Assembly: GCA_042408875.1 (NCBI GenBank)
Contig: JBHOQS010000020.1
Span: forward strand, 124,001-188,000
Source of the DNA: JBHOQS01 sp042408875
Lineage (GTDB): Bacteria > Chloroflexota > UBA11872 > JBHOQS01
Direction: 5' to 3'
DNA: 64,000 nucleotides
Below the pieces are notes generated by a model. The model had not been told where the DNA came from. It searched no databases and saw only the letters and a list, made by a program, of their open reading frames with translations. Below, piece after piece: positions 17,742 to 24,580 of the stretch. The first letter of the stretch is position 1. Every line of letters starts with the position of its first letter. The translations under genes and the position numbers were made by a program.

Positions 17742-17768
17742 GTTTATAGTTAACCGTTAACTATAAAC
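17742..17768. promoter_or_regulatory. 27-bp near-perfect palindrome, probable protein-binding site
   Basis: Two 13-base arms, GTTTATAGTTAAC and its exact complement, are separated by one C. The site is AT-rich in a GC-rich region and lies between the glycoside hydrolase stop and the DnaA-N gene. No T tract follows, so I favour an operator over a terminator. Confidence 0.6.
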
Positions 17769-17879
17769 TGGGACAGCGCGAACGTTGGCGCAGCCGGCAG
17801 AGAACCAGTGCTCTCTCCCGCTGCGCCGAAGAGCCCGCCATAGGCGACGGGCTAGGGCCCGCCTCGCACCAGCGCGCGA

Positions 17880-19007
17880 TCACCCCTCTCCCGCCGCGCG
17901 GGAGAGGGGCCGGTGGTGAGGCTCCGATGCGGCGACGAACTGCTGTACGGCCAGATAAATCGGCTTGGGCTCGAAGTCCACGTTCACGAATGTGGCGTAG
18001 TCGTTCACGTTGCGGGCAGGCTGGGGAAGGCGGAACTGCCAGAAGCACAGGGCGCGGAGCCAGGGCCATTCTGCCTGCGCTTTCTGGATGGCGCGTACTG
18101 TGTAGGCGATGCGCTGCGCCGGCCGCACAGCCTTGGTCCAGCGCGGGTGGTCGTTCCAGCCGGCCTCGGTGATGAACACGGGCTTGTGGCCGTCTCCGTA
18201 CCGCTGCATCACCGCATAGTGCAGCGCTGCGCGGGCGAAGTTGACCCGGTCTGGCGCGGGCGGATCGTCTGGCGGGAGCTTCCAGCCGTACGCATGGACG
18301 CCCAGCGCGTCGAACCACGCGCCCGCACCGGCGGCGTACATCCGCTCAAGAAACACCAGGTCATCGAGCCCCCATTCGCTCTGCTCCAGTGTAGGCGCCA
18401 GGCCGGCGGAGATGACCACCGCCTGGGGGTCGGCGCGCTTGACGCGGGGATAGACGGCGCGCAGGAGCTCCGTGTACTCCTCTGGATTGACCGGGCGGTA
18501 GCCCCACTCAAAGCTGGTGTTGGGCTCGTTCCAGATCGTGTAGTGCCGCACTGCACCGCGGTAGCGCGTCACGAAGGCCTCAACAAAGTCAGCGAAGTCC
18601 TCGTAGCGGCTGCGGTCCAGGTAGCGGAAGGTCGTCTCGCGGGGACGCGCCCACGCCGGCACGCCGTCCAAGCGGGCAATGAGCTGGATGCCGCTGGCGA
18701 CGGCGTGGCGCACTACCTGGTCGGCGTGAGTCCACTCCCAGTGTTGCTTGCCACGCAGCTGAATGTAGGCCCAGGGAAAGTATTCGACGGCCCACTGCGC
18801 GCCCATCGCCCGCACCATCTGGAACGTGCGGGCGATCTTCCATTCTTCGACCTCATCGGTGAGGCGGGTGTGCACGCCCAGGATCGGTAGCACCGCGCCG
18901 GCCGGGCGCGGCGGAAACGTCGGGCGCGGCAGCGGGCGCGTGGAAGCCGGCACCAGCGCCACGCCCACCAGGGCTGCCAGCAGCCGCAGTCGCAGGCGTG
19001 CACTCAC
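17880..19007 (-). CDS. Secreted glycoside hydrolase, clan GH-A type (GH39/GH5-like)
   Basis: The 375-residue protein starts with a signal peptide (LRLLAALVGVALVPAST). A TIM-barrel hydrolase domain follows, with the acid/base motif WNEPN near residue 160 and the nucleophile motif FITEAGW near 290, the clan A arrangement. GVHTRLTDEVEEW and VPAWARPRE fit beta-xylosidase/cellulase-like families; the exact family and glycan are not certain. The last codons come from a dispersed palindromic repeat, which also supplies the region of the stop codon. The gene lies 56 bp after rimM on the same strand and may be read through from that operon. Confidence 0.8.
   Translation of the reverse strand: MSARLRLRLLAALVGVALVPASTRPLPRPTFPPRPAGAVLPILGVHTRLTDEVEEWKIARTFQMVRAMGAQWAVEYFPWAYIQLRGKQHWEWTHADQVVRHAVASGIQLIARLDGVPAWARPRETTFRYLDRSRYEDFADFVEAFVTRYRGAVRHYTIWNEPNTSFEWGYRPVNPEEYTELLRAVYPRVKRADPQAVVISAGLAPTLEQSEWGLDDLVFLERMYAAGAGAWFDALGVHAYGWKLPPDDPPAPDRVNFARAALHYAVMQRYGDGHKPVFITEAGWNDHPRWTKAVRPAQRIAYTVRAIQKAQAEWPWLRALCFWQFRLPQPARNVNDYATFVNVDFEPKPIYLAVQQFVAASEPHHRPLSRAAGEG
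17883..17909. repeat. CCCCTCTCCC-type palindromic repeat forming the end of a gene
   Basis: A 12-bp perfect stem (CCCCTCTCCCGC with its complement) has a 3-base loop. The element lies within the last codons of the minus-strand glycoside hydrolase gene and encodes its tail PLSRAAGEG. Similar hairpins occur at 44073, 55884 and 59216. Confidence 0.75.
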
Positions 19008-19063
19008 GCGTCGCTACCCTTCTCCCCTTCTGCGCGCGCTCTACCCGCTGCGTCACCGGCGCG

Positions 19064-19633
19064 CTACGCTTCAAGAAGCCCTTCCAGCAAATGGACGCGC
19101 AGGATACCCTGATCCAGATCGACGTCGAGGATGACCTCGGGGATAGCCGGCAGCAGCACCTCGCCGCGCGGGCCGTCTATAACATACACATCATTGGCCC
19201 CAGTGTGAAGGACGTCCCGCACACGACCTAGCTCTTCGCCGGCATCGGTGATCACCCGGAGGCCCACGATCTGGTGCACATAATAGTGCCCTTCGGGCAG
19301 CGGCACAGCCTCGACTTCGGGGATGGTGAGGAGCTGGTTCCGCAGGGCTTCGGCGGCGGTGCGATCAGTGATCTCCTTGAAAGAGAGATAGACGAAGCGG
19401 CCGTCCTCATCAAGGCGGTGGTGGACGAGATGCAGGGCACGGTCGCTTGCGCCGACGAAGACCCGCTGCAGGCGGCGGAAGCGCTCAGGGAAATCGGTGA
19501 GCAGCTCCGCTTTGACCTCGCCGCGGATGCCGCGCGAGGCGACCACGCGCGCCACCGCCAGACGGCCCGGGAGTTCGTCAGGCGCGCCGCCGACTGGGGC
19601 GCCGGACGGCGCAGAGGCGCGTTCGGCAGGCAT
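19064..19633 (-). CDS. rimM: Ribosome maturation factor RimM
   Basis: This 189-residue protein acts in 30S subunit maturation and binds ribosomal protein S19. It has the N-terminal RimM domain (ARVVASRGIRGEVKAELLTDFPERF) and the C-terminal PRC-barrel (YYVHQIVGLRVITDAGEELG, LLPAIPEVILDVDLDQG). A short unconserved N-terminal extension of about 23 residues precedes the domain. It is the third gene of the classic rpsP-khpA-rimM order, 3 bp after khpA, so it is co-transcribed with them. No trmD follows, which differs from many bacteria. Confidence 0.95.
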   Translation of the reverse strand: MPAERASAPSGAPVGGAPDELPGRLAVARVVASRGIRGEVKAELLTDFPERFRRLQRVFVGASDRALHLVHHRLDEDGRFVYLSFKEITDRTAAEALRNQLLTIPEVEAVPLPEGHYYVHQIVGLRVITDAGEELGRVRDVLHTGANDVYVIDGPRGEVLLPAIPEVILDVDLDQGILRVHLLEGLLEA

Positions 19634-19636
19634 CGG

Positions 19637-19861
19637 CTATCCGATATCGAGCTCGATACGGCGCCCGCTGCGCGCCCCGGCGATCCTCAGCAGCGTGCGG
19701 ATGGCCTGGGCGATGCGCCCCTCGCGGCCGATGACCTTGCCCATATCATCAGGATGGACGCGCAGACGCAGGCGCACCACGCGGGAGCCCGACTGATCGA
19801 CGCGCACATCCTCGGGGTGATTAACCAGGTTCTTGGCGATGTACTCGACCAGCGCTTTCAT
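19637..19861 (-). CDS. khpA: KH domain RNA-binding protein KhpA
   Basis: This 74-residue type of protein consists of one KH domain with the RNA-binding loop GREG in GKVIGREGRIAQAIRTLLR. The opening KALVEYIAKNLVNHPEDVRV is characteristic of the YlqC/KhpA family. KhpA forms complexes with KhpB in other bacteria and affects RNA metabolism and cell division. Its start overlaps the rpsP stop by 4 bases (ATGA), indicating translational coupling. Confidence 0.94.
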   Translation of the reverse strand: MKALVEYIAKNLVNHPEDVRVDQSGSRVVRLRLRVHPDDMGKVIGREGRIAQAIRTLLRIAGARSGRRIELDIG

Positions 19862-20187
19862 GCTTCTGACTGAGGCTCAGGCGCCTCGGCAGCCCGAGCG
19901 GCCTTGCGGGCGAGCTTCGCCGCGGTCTTCTGCTCGGCATACACCCGCAGCACGCCGGCGCGACGCAAGAGCCCGCGCGCCGTCTCGGTCGGCTGGGCGC
20001 CCTTGTGCAGCCAGCTCACCGCCCGCTCTACGTCGATATGGACGGTCGCTGGATCGGTCAAGGGATTGTAATAGCCGAGCTGGTCGACGAACTTCCCGTC
20101 GCGCGGCGCGCGGGAGTCCGCCACGACCACTCGGTAGCTCGGGCGCTTCTTCGCACCCATACGCATCAAGCGAATCCTTAAGGGCAC
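19858..20187 (-). CDS. rpsP: Small ribosomal subunit protein bS16
   Basis: This 109-residue protein is a 30S structural component. The conserved start (IRLMRMGAKKRPSYRVVVADSR) and the GYYNPL segment are clear. The C-terminal 25 residues are an Ala/Lys/Glu-rich extension. The start is the GTG codon at 20187, after a gaggagg sequence. It is the first gene of the rpsP-khpA-rimM operon. The leader contains heptameric CGTACTR repeats (20214-20248). Confidence 0.95.
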   Translation of the reverse strand: MPLRIRLMRMGAKKRPSYRVVVADSRAPRDGKFVDQLGYYNPLTDPATVHIDVERAVSWLHKGAQPTETARGLLRRAGVLRVYAEQKTAAKLARKAARAAEAPEPQSEA

Positions 20188-20213
20188 TCGAGAGTCCTCC
20201 TCACGAACACGGG

Positions 20214-20248
20214 CGTACTGCGTACTACGTACTGCGCGCTGCGTACCG
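20214..20248. repeat. Array of heptamers CGTACTR
   Basis: Five consecutive 7-base units read CGTACTG, CGTACTA, CGTACTG, CGCGCTG and CGTACCG. They lie 27 bases before the rpsP start codon. A second array of the same family occurs at 42113-42164. Confidence 0.8.
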
Positions 20249-20353
20249 CATAAGCCCTGCTAGATCGCCCTGCCGCCAGCCGAACTGCTCGCTGCATGGC
20301 GGAGATGAGGAGCAGGGCGTACGTGCTACGGAAGTACGCAGCACGGATTCTGC

Positions 20354-20391
20354 ATTTTTTTTCTTTTTTCTACTTCTACTTTCTACTTCTA
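20354..20391. repeat. Low-complexity pyrimidine tract with CTACTT repeats after the cupin stop
   Basis: A run of T and C (tttttttt, cttttttc) continues into CTACTTCTAC-type repeats. The minus-strand cupin gene ends inside it, so its message would carry an A-rich tail. It is not a classical terminator for that strand. Confidence 0.6.
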
Positions 20392-20727
20392 CGTGTTCCT
20401 CAATCGATATTCCTCACGCGGTGGCGAGAAGACATCGATCACTACACACTCGGTCACAGCCCGCGCTGAATGGAGCGTGTCCGATGGCACGACGTAGCCA
20501 TCGCCGGGGCGGAGCCTGATCGGTGTGCCGGCCACGGTGAGCACGAGCTCGCCGCGCACGACATAGCCGGCCTGCTCATGCGGATGCTGGTGCTCGGGCA
20601 CGTAGCCGCCCGCGTCGAAGCTGATCTCGCACACCATCACCCGCTCCCCCTCGGCCATGGTCTTGCGTCGCACGCCCGGGAACATCTCCACCGGGTCGAC
20701 ATACGCCGCCAGCCTGTGCGCTGCCAT
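20389..20727 (-). CDS. Single-domain cupin protein
   Basis: This 112-residue cytosolic cupin has the first motif as PEHQHPHEQAGYVVRGELVL, with three histidine/glutamine metal-ligand positions. The second motif is GDGYVVPSDTLHSARA. Together they suggest a metal-binding small-molecule enzyme or sensor; pectin degradation protein KdgF-like proteins have this layout, but I cannot assign a substrate. The ATG at 20727 follows gaggaggg and is preferred over the in-frame ATG at 20751. Its upstream region holds two overlapping perfect palindromes (20792-20827). The stop codon lies within a low-complexity tract. Confidence 0.85.
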   Translation of the reverse strand: MAAHRLAAYVDPVEMFPGVRRKTMAEGERVMVCEISFDAGGYVPEHQHPHEQAGYVVRGELVLTVAGTPIRLRPGDGYVVPSDTLHSARAVTECVVIDVFSPPREEYRLRNT

Positions 20728-20791
20728 GATGCCCTCCTCAGCCCCGTGCACGGGGCCAGGTGACCGCGCTGACGAGTGTGCGTATCTTCCA

Positions 20792-20827
20792 CGCCGCTAG
20801 CGCGCTAGCGGCGCCGCATGCGGCGCC
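20792..20827. promoter_or_regulatory. Two overlapping perfect palindromes between cupin and arsR
   Basis: A 22-bp palindrome at 20792-20813 (arm CGCCGCTAGCG) overlaps by 4 bases an 18-bp palindrome at 20810-20827 (arm GGCGCCGCA). They lie 65 bases before the cupin ATG. They could be an operator or a cruciform/hairpin in the cupin leader. Confidence 0.5.
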
Positions 20828-20904
20828 GTCACGAGCGATAGTGTACACCATCGGACGCGCGGCCCGCAAAGCACCGTCACCAGGCCGGCCGGTCCTGCCA
20901 GAAC

Positions 20905-20933
20905 TTGACAGGCAGCCGGAGCTGCCGTATCAT
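20905..20933 (+). promoter_or_regulatory. Strong sigma-70 promoter for the arsR-type gene
   Basis: TTGACA (20905-20910) and TATCAT (20928-20933) are separated by 17 bases. Transcription should begin near 20940, inside the operator-like repeats. Confidence 0.75.
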
Positions 20934-20941
20934 AGGGGCAC

Positions 20942-20965
20942 TTCCACATTCGTGGAAACGTGGAA
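20942..20965. promoter_or_regulatory. Probable ArsR-family operator
   Basis: TTCCAC-ATTC-GTGGAA forms a 16-bp inverted repeat at 20942-20957, and a further GTGGAA half-site follows at 20960-20965. It overlaps the expected transcription start, as expected for autorepression. Confidence 0.55.
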
Positions 20966-21003
20966 ATAGGTGGCAATGGCACAGGCAGAAAGTATAGCAC
21001 AAC

Positions 21004-21288
21004 GTGGTCCGTGAACTCGCCGCCGACGATGAGGTGGCGATCAAGGTCTACAAGGCCCTGGGCGATCCGACACGCTTTCGCATCGTCAGGATGTTAGTCG
21101 AGCGCGAGGAACTGGGCTGCGGCGATCTCCAGGCCGCCACAGGGATCAGCGCGCCGGCACTCTCGCATCACACCCGCATCTTACAGGAATGCGGGCTGAT
21201 CGCCATGCGGCGCGAGGGGCCGTACCACTTCTTCCGGCTCCGCCGCGACCAGCTCGCGCGCTACGCTCCGGCTCTGCTCTCGACGTAG
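21004..21288 (+). CDS. ArsR-family winged-helix transcriptional regulator
   Basis: This 94-residue protein is a single winged helix-turn-helix domain. KALGDPTRFRIVRMLVEREELGC opens the fold and GISAPALSHHTRILQECGLI is the recognition helix region, both typical of ArsR/SmtB. The CxC metal site of arsenic sensors (ELCVCDL) is not present; the equivalent is ELGCGDL with one cysteine, so the signal is unclear. The start codon is a GTG and has little Shine-Dalgarno sequence. A strong promoter and operator-like repeats lie directly upstream. The yceI gene follows after 128 bp and has its own inverted repeat, so it may be a target. Confidence 0.9.
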   Translation: MVRELAADDEVAIKVYKALGDPTRFRIVRMLVEREELGCGDLQAATGISAPALSHHTRILQECGLIAMRREGPYHFFRLRRDQLARYAPALLST

Positions 21289-21376
21289 CCCTAACGGGGC
21301 TCCTGCTGGTGCTCAGATGCATACGCGGTCCTACACCTTTTCGCTTCTATATTTCCACATTTATAGAATTAGATAA

Positions 21377-21392
21377 TTCGCTAACTAGCGAA
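21377..21392. promoter_or_regulatory. Inverted repeat before yceI
   Basis: TTCGCT-AACT-AGCGAA forms a 16-bp inverted repeat 25 bases before the yceI ATG, in an AT-rich stretch that also contains TTCCACA (21352-21358), part of the site before arsR. It may be bound by the ArsR protein. Confidence 0.4.
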
Positions 21393-21416
21393 GGAATGCC
21401 GTAGGAGGTGTGATTC

Positions 21417-21971
21417 ATGGCAATCCAGACACAGCCTGGGACGGTGACGGCCTGGCAGATCGATCCGGCGCATACAAACGTGGAGTTCGCCGTGCGCCAC
21501 CTCATGGTGGCGACCGTACGTGGGCGCTTCAACAGCGTCGCCGGCACGATCTGGCTTGATGAGGAGGACGTGACCCGCTCGTCTGTCTCCGTGCAGATCG
21601 ACGCCGCCAGCATCGACACGCGCGAGCCACAGCGCGACCAGCACCTGCGCTCGCCGGACTTCCTCGATACCGCTCAGTTCCCCACTATCACCTTCCAGTG
21701 CCGGCGCATCGAGCCGCGGCCGGATGGCCGCTATACCGTGATCGGCGACCTCACCATCCGCGGCGTCACTCGCGAAGTTGTCCTGGACGCCAGCCTAGAT
21801 GGCCGGATCAAGGATCCCTGGGGCAACGAGCGCCTCGCTGTGAGCGCACAGACCACGATCAACCGCAAGGACTTCGGCGCCTCCTGGAACGTCGCTCTCG
21901 AAGCCGGCGGCTGGCTAGTGGGCGATGAGGTGAAGGTCTTCGTCGAAGCCGAGGCGGTCAAGCAGGCCTGA
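21417..21971 (+). CDS. YceI family lipocalin-like protein
   Basis: The 184-residue protein is a YceI domain, a beta-barrel that binds isoprenoid or amphiphilic ligands in characterised members. Family blocks are WQIDPAHTNVEFAVRHLMVATVRGRF, DQHLRSPDFLD, FPTITFQCRRIE and IRGVTREVVLD. There is no signal peptide, so it is probably cytosolic, unlike E. coli YceI. The start follows taggaggtgtg, a strong ribosome binding site. Its position after an ArsR-type regulator suggests stress-linked control. Confidence 0.94.
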   Translation: MAIQTQPGTVTAWQIDPAHTNVEFAVRHLMVATVRGRFNSVAGTIWLDEEDVTRSSVSVQIDAASIDTREPQRDQHLRSPDFLDTAQFPTITFQCRRIEPRPDGRYTVIGDLTIRGVTREVVLDASLDGRIKDPWGNERLAVSAQTTINRKDFGASWNVALEAGGWLVGDEVKVFVEAEAVKQA

Positions 21972-22013
21972 GCCACAGCCTGTTGTGCCCCCCGCGCAAC
22001 GCTGCTATCCTGC

Positions 22014-22850
22014 GTGAGGGAGCATTCTACTGCGGCAGCGCTCATGCATGCACCTGCGGGGGCACGTATGCTGCTTGGGCTGAAGCGCAGCGGCGCGGGA
22101 CAGGCCCGGCCTGCCGCGTGGCCGCGCCTGTCCCGCGCCGAGCACCTGGACGCGCCGCACCTCGACCCCGAGCTTCTGCGCCGCAACCTGGAGGACCTGG
22201 CGCGCCTTAACGCCTGGTTCGGCGGGACTGCGCTGGTGGCCCGCTGCCTCATGCCGGTAGTGCGTCACGCCAGGCGTGGCACCTGTCTCACCCTGGCTGA
22301 CGTCGGCACCGGGGGCGCCGATGTTCCGCTGGCGGTGCAGCGCCGCGCCCAGTGGCTGGGCGTGCGCCTGCGTCTGCTGCTGTGCGACCTGCGCCGGGAG
22401 GTGCTGGACTACGCTCGCCTGCGGACCGCTCAGGTGCCGGACGCGACACTGCTGCGCTGCGATGGCCTGCGCCTTCCGTTCGCCGATGGGAGTGTTGACC
22501 TCGTCACCTGCTCCCTGCTGCTGCACCACCTGGACGAGCGCAGGGCGGTGCGCCTGCTCGCTGAGCTGGCGCGTGTGGCGCGGCGGCGCGTGGTGGTGAC
22601 CGACCTCGAGCGCAGCAGGGCCGCCTGGCTCGGCGCCTGGCTGGCCGCCCGTCTGTTGGGCAGGAGCGCGTATACGCACCACGACGCGCCACTCTCGGTG
22701 CGGCGAGCCTTCACCCTGCCTGAACTGGCGAGCCTGGCGCACCAGGCCGGGCTGCCCCAAGCCAGGATCAGCCGGACGCCTTTCTTCCGCCTGGCGCTGG
22801 TATATGATGTGGCGAGCCCCTACCGCGCCGGCAGGGAGGTCGAGCTGTGA
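22014..22850 (+). CDS. Class I SAM-dependent methyltransferase
   Basis: This is an approximately 260-278-residue methyltransferase of the type 11/25 fold. Motif I is LADVGTGGADVP; a later VDLVTCSLLLHHLDE and VARRRVVVTDLERS follow the usual order. The C-terminal part resembles enzymes linked to polyketide or quinone tailoring. The start is uncertain among 22014 (GTG), 22044 and 22068 (ATG). It overlaps the FAD reductase gene by GTGA, and the next two genes are similarly tight, so this is the first gene of a four-gene cassette that probably builds or tailors a lipid-like or polyketide-like product. Confidence 0.85.
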   Translation: MREHSTAAALMHAPAGARMLLGLKRSGAGQARPAAWPRLSRAEHLDAPHLDPELLRRNLEDLARLNAWFGGTALVARCLMPVVRHARRGTCLTLADVGTGGADVPLAVQRRAQWLGVRLRLLLCDLRREVLDYARLRTAQVPDATLLRCDGLRLPFADGSVDLVTCSLLLHHLDERRAVRLLAELARVARRRVVVTDLERSRAAWLGAWLAARLLGRSAYTHHDAPLSVRRAFTLPELASLAHQAGLPQARISRTPFFRLALVYDVASPYRAGREVEL

Positions 22851-24055
22851 CCGGAGAGCGCGCCCAGGTGGTCGTCGTCGGCGGTGGCCCGGCCGGCAGC
22901 GCCACGGCTACACTGCTCGCGCGCGCTGGCCTGGACGTGCTGCTGCTTGACCGGCGGTGTTTCCCTCGCGACAAGCCCTGTGCTGAGTACCTGAGCCCCG
23001 CCTGCGAGGATGTGCTGCGCCGGCTCGGTGCGCTGGAGCGGCTGGAGCAGCTGGGACTGCGACGCGTGCGCGGCATGCACATCGTTTCACCATCCGGCCA
23101 ACGCTTCACGATCGCCTATCATGATGGCCATCACGCGCGCAGCGCCCTCGCCATGCCGAGGCGCCTGCTCGATGCTGCCCTGCTCGAGCTGGCCCGCGCC
23201 GCCGGTGTCGAGGTGCGCGAGGGCGTGGGGGTGCGCGGGCCGCTGTTGGAGGGCCGACGCGTGGCCGGCGTGCGCGCGGCCGGGCCAGGGCCCAATGTAG
23301 AACAGGCGATCGGTGCTGATCTAGTCATCGGGGCCGACGGGCGAACATCGGTCCTGGCCGGCGCGCTGGGGCTGCGCCGGCCCGTGCGCTGGCCACGGCG
23401 GCTGGGCCTGGTGACCCACTACGAAATGCCTGTCCTGCCGGACGGCACCGGCGAGATGTACGTGGGCCGGGGCAGCTACTGCGGCCTGGCCCCGCTGCCC
23501 GGCAGCCGGGTGAACGTGGCCGCGGTCGTCCCGCTGCCGCGTCCCGGCGAGCACCTAAGTCCAGCCGCGCGGCTGGAGCGGACGCTGGCTGCACTTCCGC
23601 TGCAGGAGCGGCTAGCGAATGCGCGACGGGTGAAGCCAGTCACCGGAGCTGCGCCGCTGGCACATGCGGTACGCGCCCCGGCCGGTGACGGCTTCTTGCT
23701 GGTCGGTGACGCGGCTGGATTCTTCGATCCGTTCACCGGCGAAGGGATCTATAAGGCGCTGCGCGGCGCGGAACTGGCAGCCGAGGTTGCTGCCGAGGCT
23801 GTTCGACGGGGCCGCGGCGCGGCATGGTATGTCCCGCGGTATCGGGCGCTGCGCCGGCAGGAGTTCCTGGCGCGGGATGTGCTCTCGCGGGTAGTACAGC
23901 TCTTCGTGCAGACGCCGCCGCTGTTCGAGTATGCCGTCGAGCGGCTGGCGCGGCGCAGCCCCCTAGGGGAGCTGCTGGGCGCGGCCCTGGGCGACCTGGT
24001 CGATGCCCGCCGGGTGCTGTCGCCGGTCTTCCTGGCCCGGCTCCTGCGGCCATAG
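22847..24055 (+). CDS. FAD-dependent oxidoreductase, geranylgeranyl reductase family
   Basis: This 402-residue flavoprotein has the dinucleotide-binding motif VVVVGGGPAGSATATLLARAG at the start. The family-specific RRCFPRDKPCAEYLSP, GADGRTSVLAGALGL and VGDAAGFFDPFTGEGI blocks follow. Relatives reduce isoprenoid double bonds or oxidise polyketides/halogenated phenols. Its GTG start overlaps the methyltransferase stop. In several bacteria the same pair sits beside type III polyketide synthases; here no such synthase is present and a ketosynthase takes its place. The substrate is unknown. Confidence 0.9.
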   Translation: MTGERAQVVVVGGGPAGSATATLLARAGLDVLLLDRRCFPRDKPCAEYLSPACEDVLRRLGALERLEQLGLRRVRGMHIVSPSGQRFTIAYHDGHHARSALAMPRRLLDAALLELARAAGVEVREGVGVRGPLLEGRRVAGVRAAGPGPNVEQAIGADLVIGADGRTSVLAGALGLRRPVRWPRRLGLVTHYEMPVLPDGTGEMYVGRGSYCGLAPLPGSRVNVAAVVPLPRPGEHLSPAARLERTLAALPLQERLANARRVKPVTGAAPLAHAVRAPAGDGFLLVGDAAGFFDPFTGEGIYKALRGAELAAEVAAEAVRRGRGAAWYVPRYRALRRQEFLARDVLSRVVQLFVQTPPLFEYAVERLARRSPLGELLGAALGDLVDARRVLSPVFLARLLRP

Positions 24056-24139
24056 GGGCGCAGATACGAAAGGCCGGGCCAAGGGGTTCTAGGTGGTGAA
24101 GAAACGGGAAGGAGCGAGGCGATCTACACCGAGAATGCC

Positions 24140-24580
24140 GTGCTGATCCGTGCCCCATTGGAGGCAATCTTTTCGCTGGCGGCGGAGATCGAACGGTGGC
24201 CCGAGCGGCTGCCACACTACCGCTGGGTACGGCCGCTGGCGCGGGACGGCGCGCGCCTGCTGGCGCACATGTCCGCCTGGCGCGGCCGCATTCCGGTGTC
24301 CTGGACTGCTGTGCAGGAGGTCCGCCCTGAGCTGCCAATGATCGTCTACCGCCACGTCGGCGGCCTAAGCACGGGCATGTACGTTGAGTGGCAATTCATC
24401 CCCGTGAGGCATGAGGTCCCGGCGTACCGCGTGGCCATTACCCATCGCCTGGACGTGCCGTGGCCGCTGGCCGGGCCTCTGGTCGCGCAGTACCTCATCG
24501 GGGGCTATTTCGTACACCATATCGCCAGCCGGACCCTCCAGCGTATCAAGCAGCTGGCTGAGCAGGAGGCTGGGCGGTGA
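24140..24580 (+). CDS. SRPBCC (START/polyketide cyclase-like) protein, start uncertain
   Basis: The 146-residue product belongs to the SRPBCC superfamily of hydrophobic ligand-binding or cyclase proteins. Conserved points include RAPLEAIFSLAAEIERWPERLPHY near the N-terminus and the long C-terminal helix (HHIASRTLQRIKQLAEQ). The frame is open back to 24056 and encodes further residues that fit the first beta strand (AIYTENAVLIRAP), yet it holds no ATG, GTG or TTG before 24140. The true start may use a rare codon, or a small frameshift may have occurred near 24100 where another frame offers GTG. It overlaps the ketosynthase by GTGA. Confidence 0.75.
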   Translation: MLIRAPLEAIFSLAAEIERWPERLPHYRWVRPLARDGARLLAHMSAWRGRIPVSWTAVQEVRPELPMIVYRHVGGLSTGMYVEWQFIPVRHEVPAYRVAITHRLDVPWPLAGPLVAQYLIGGYFVHHIASRTLQRIKQLAEQEAGR

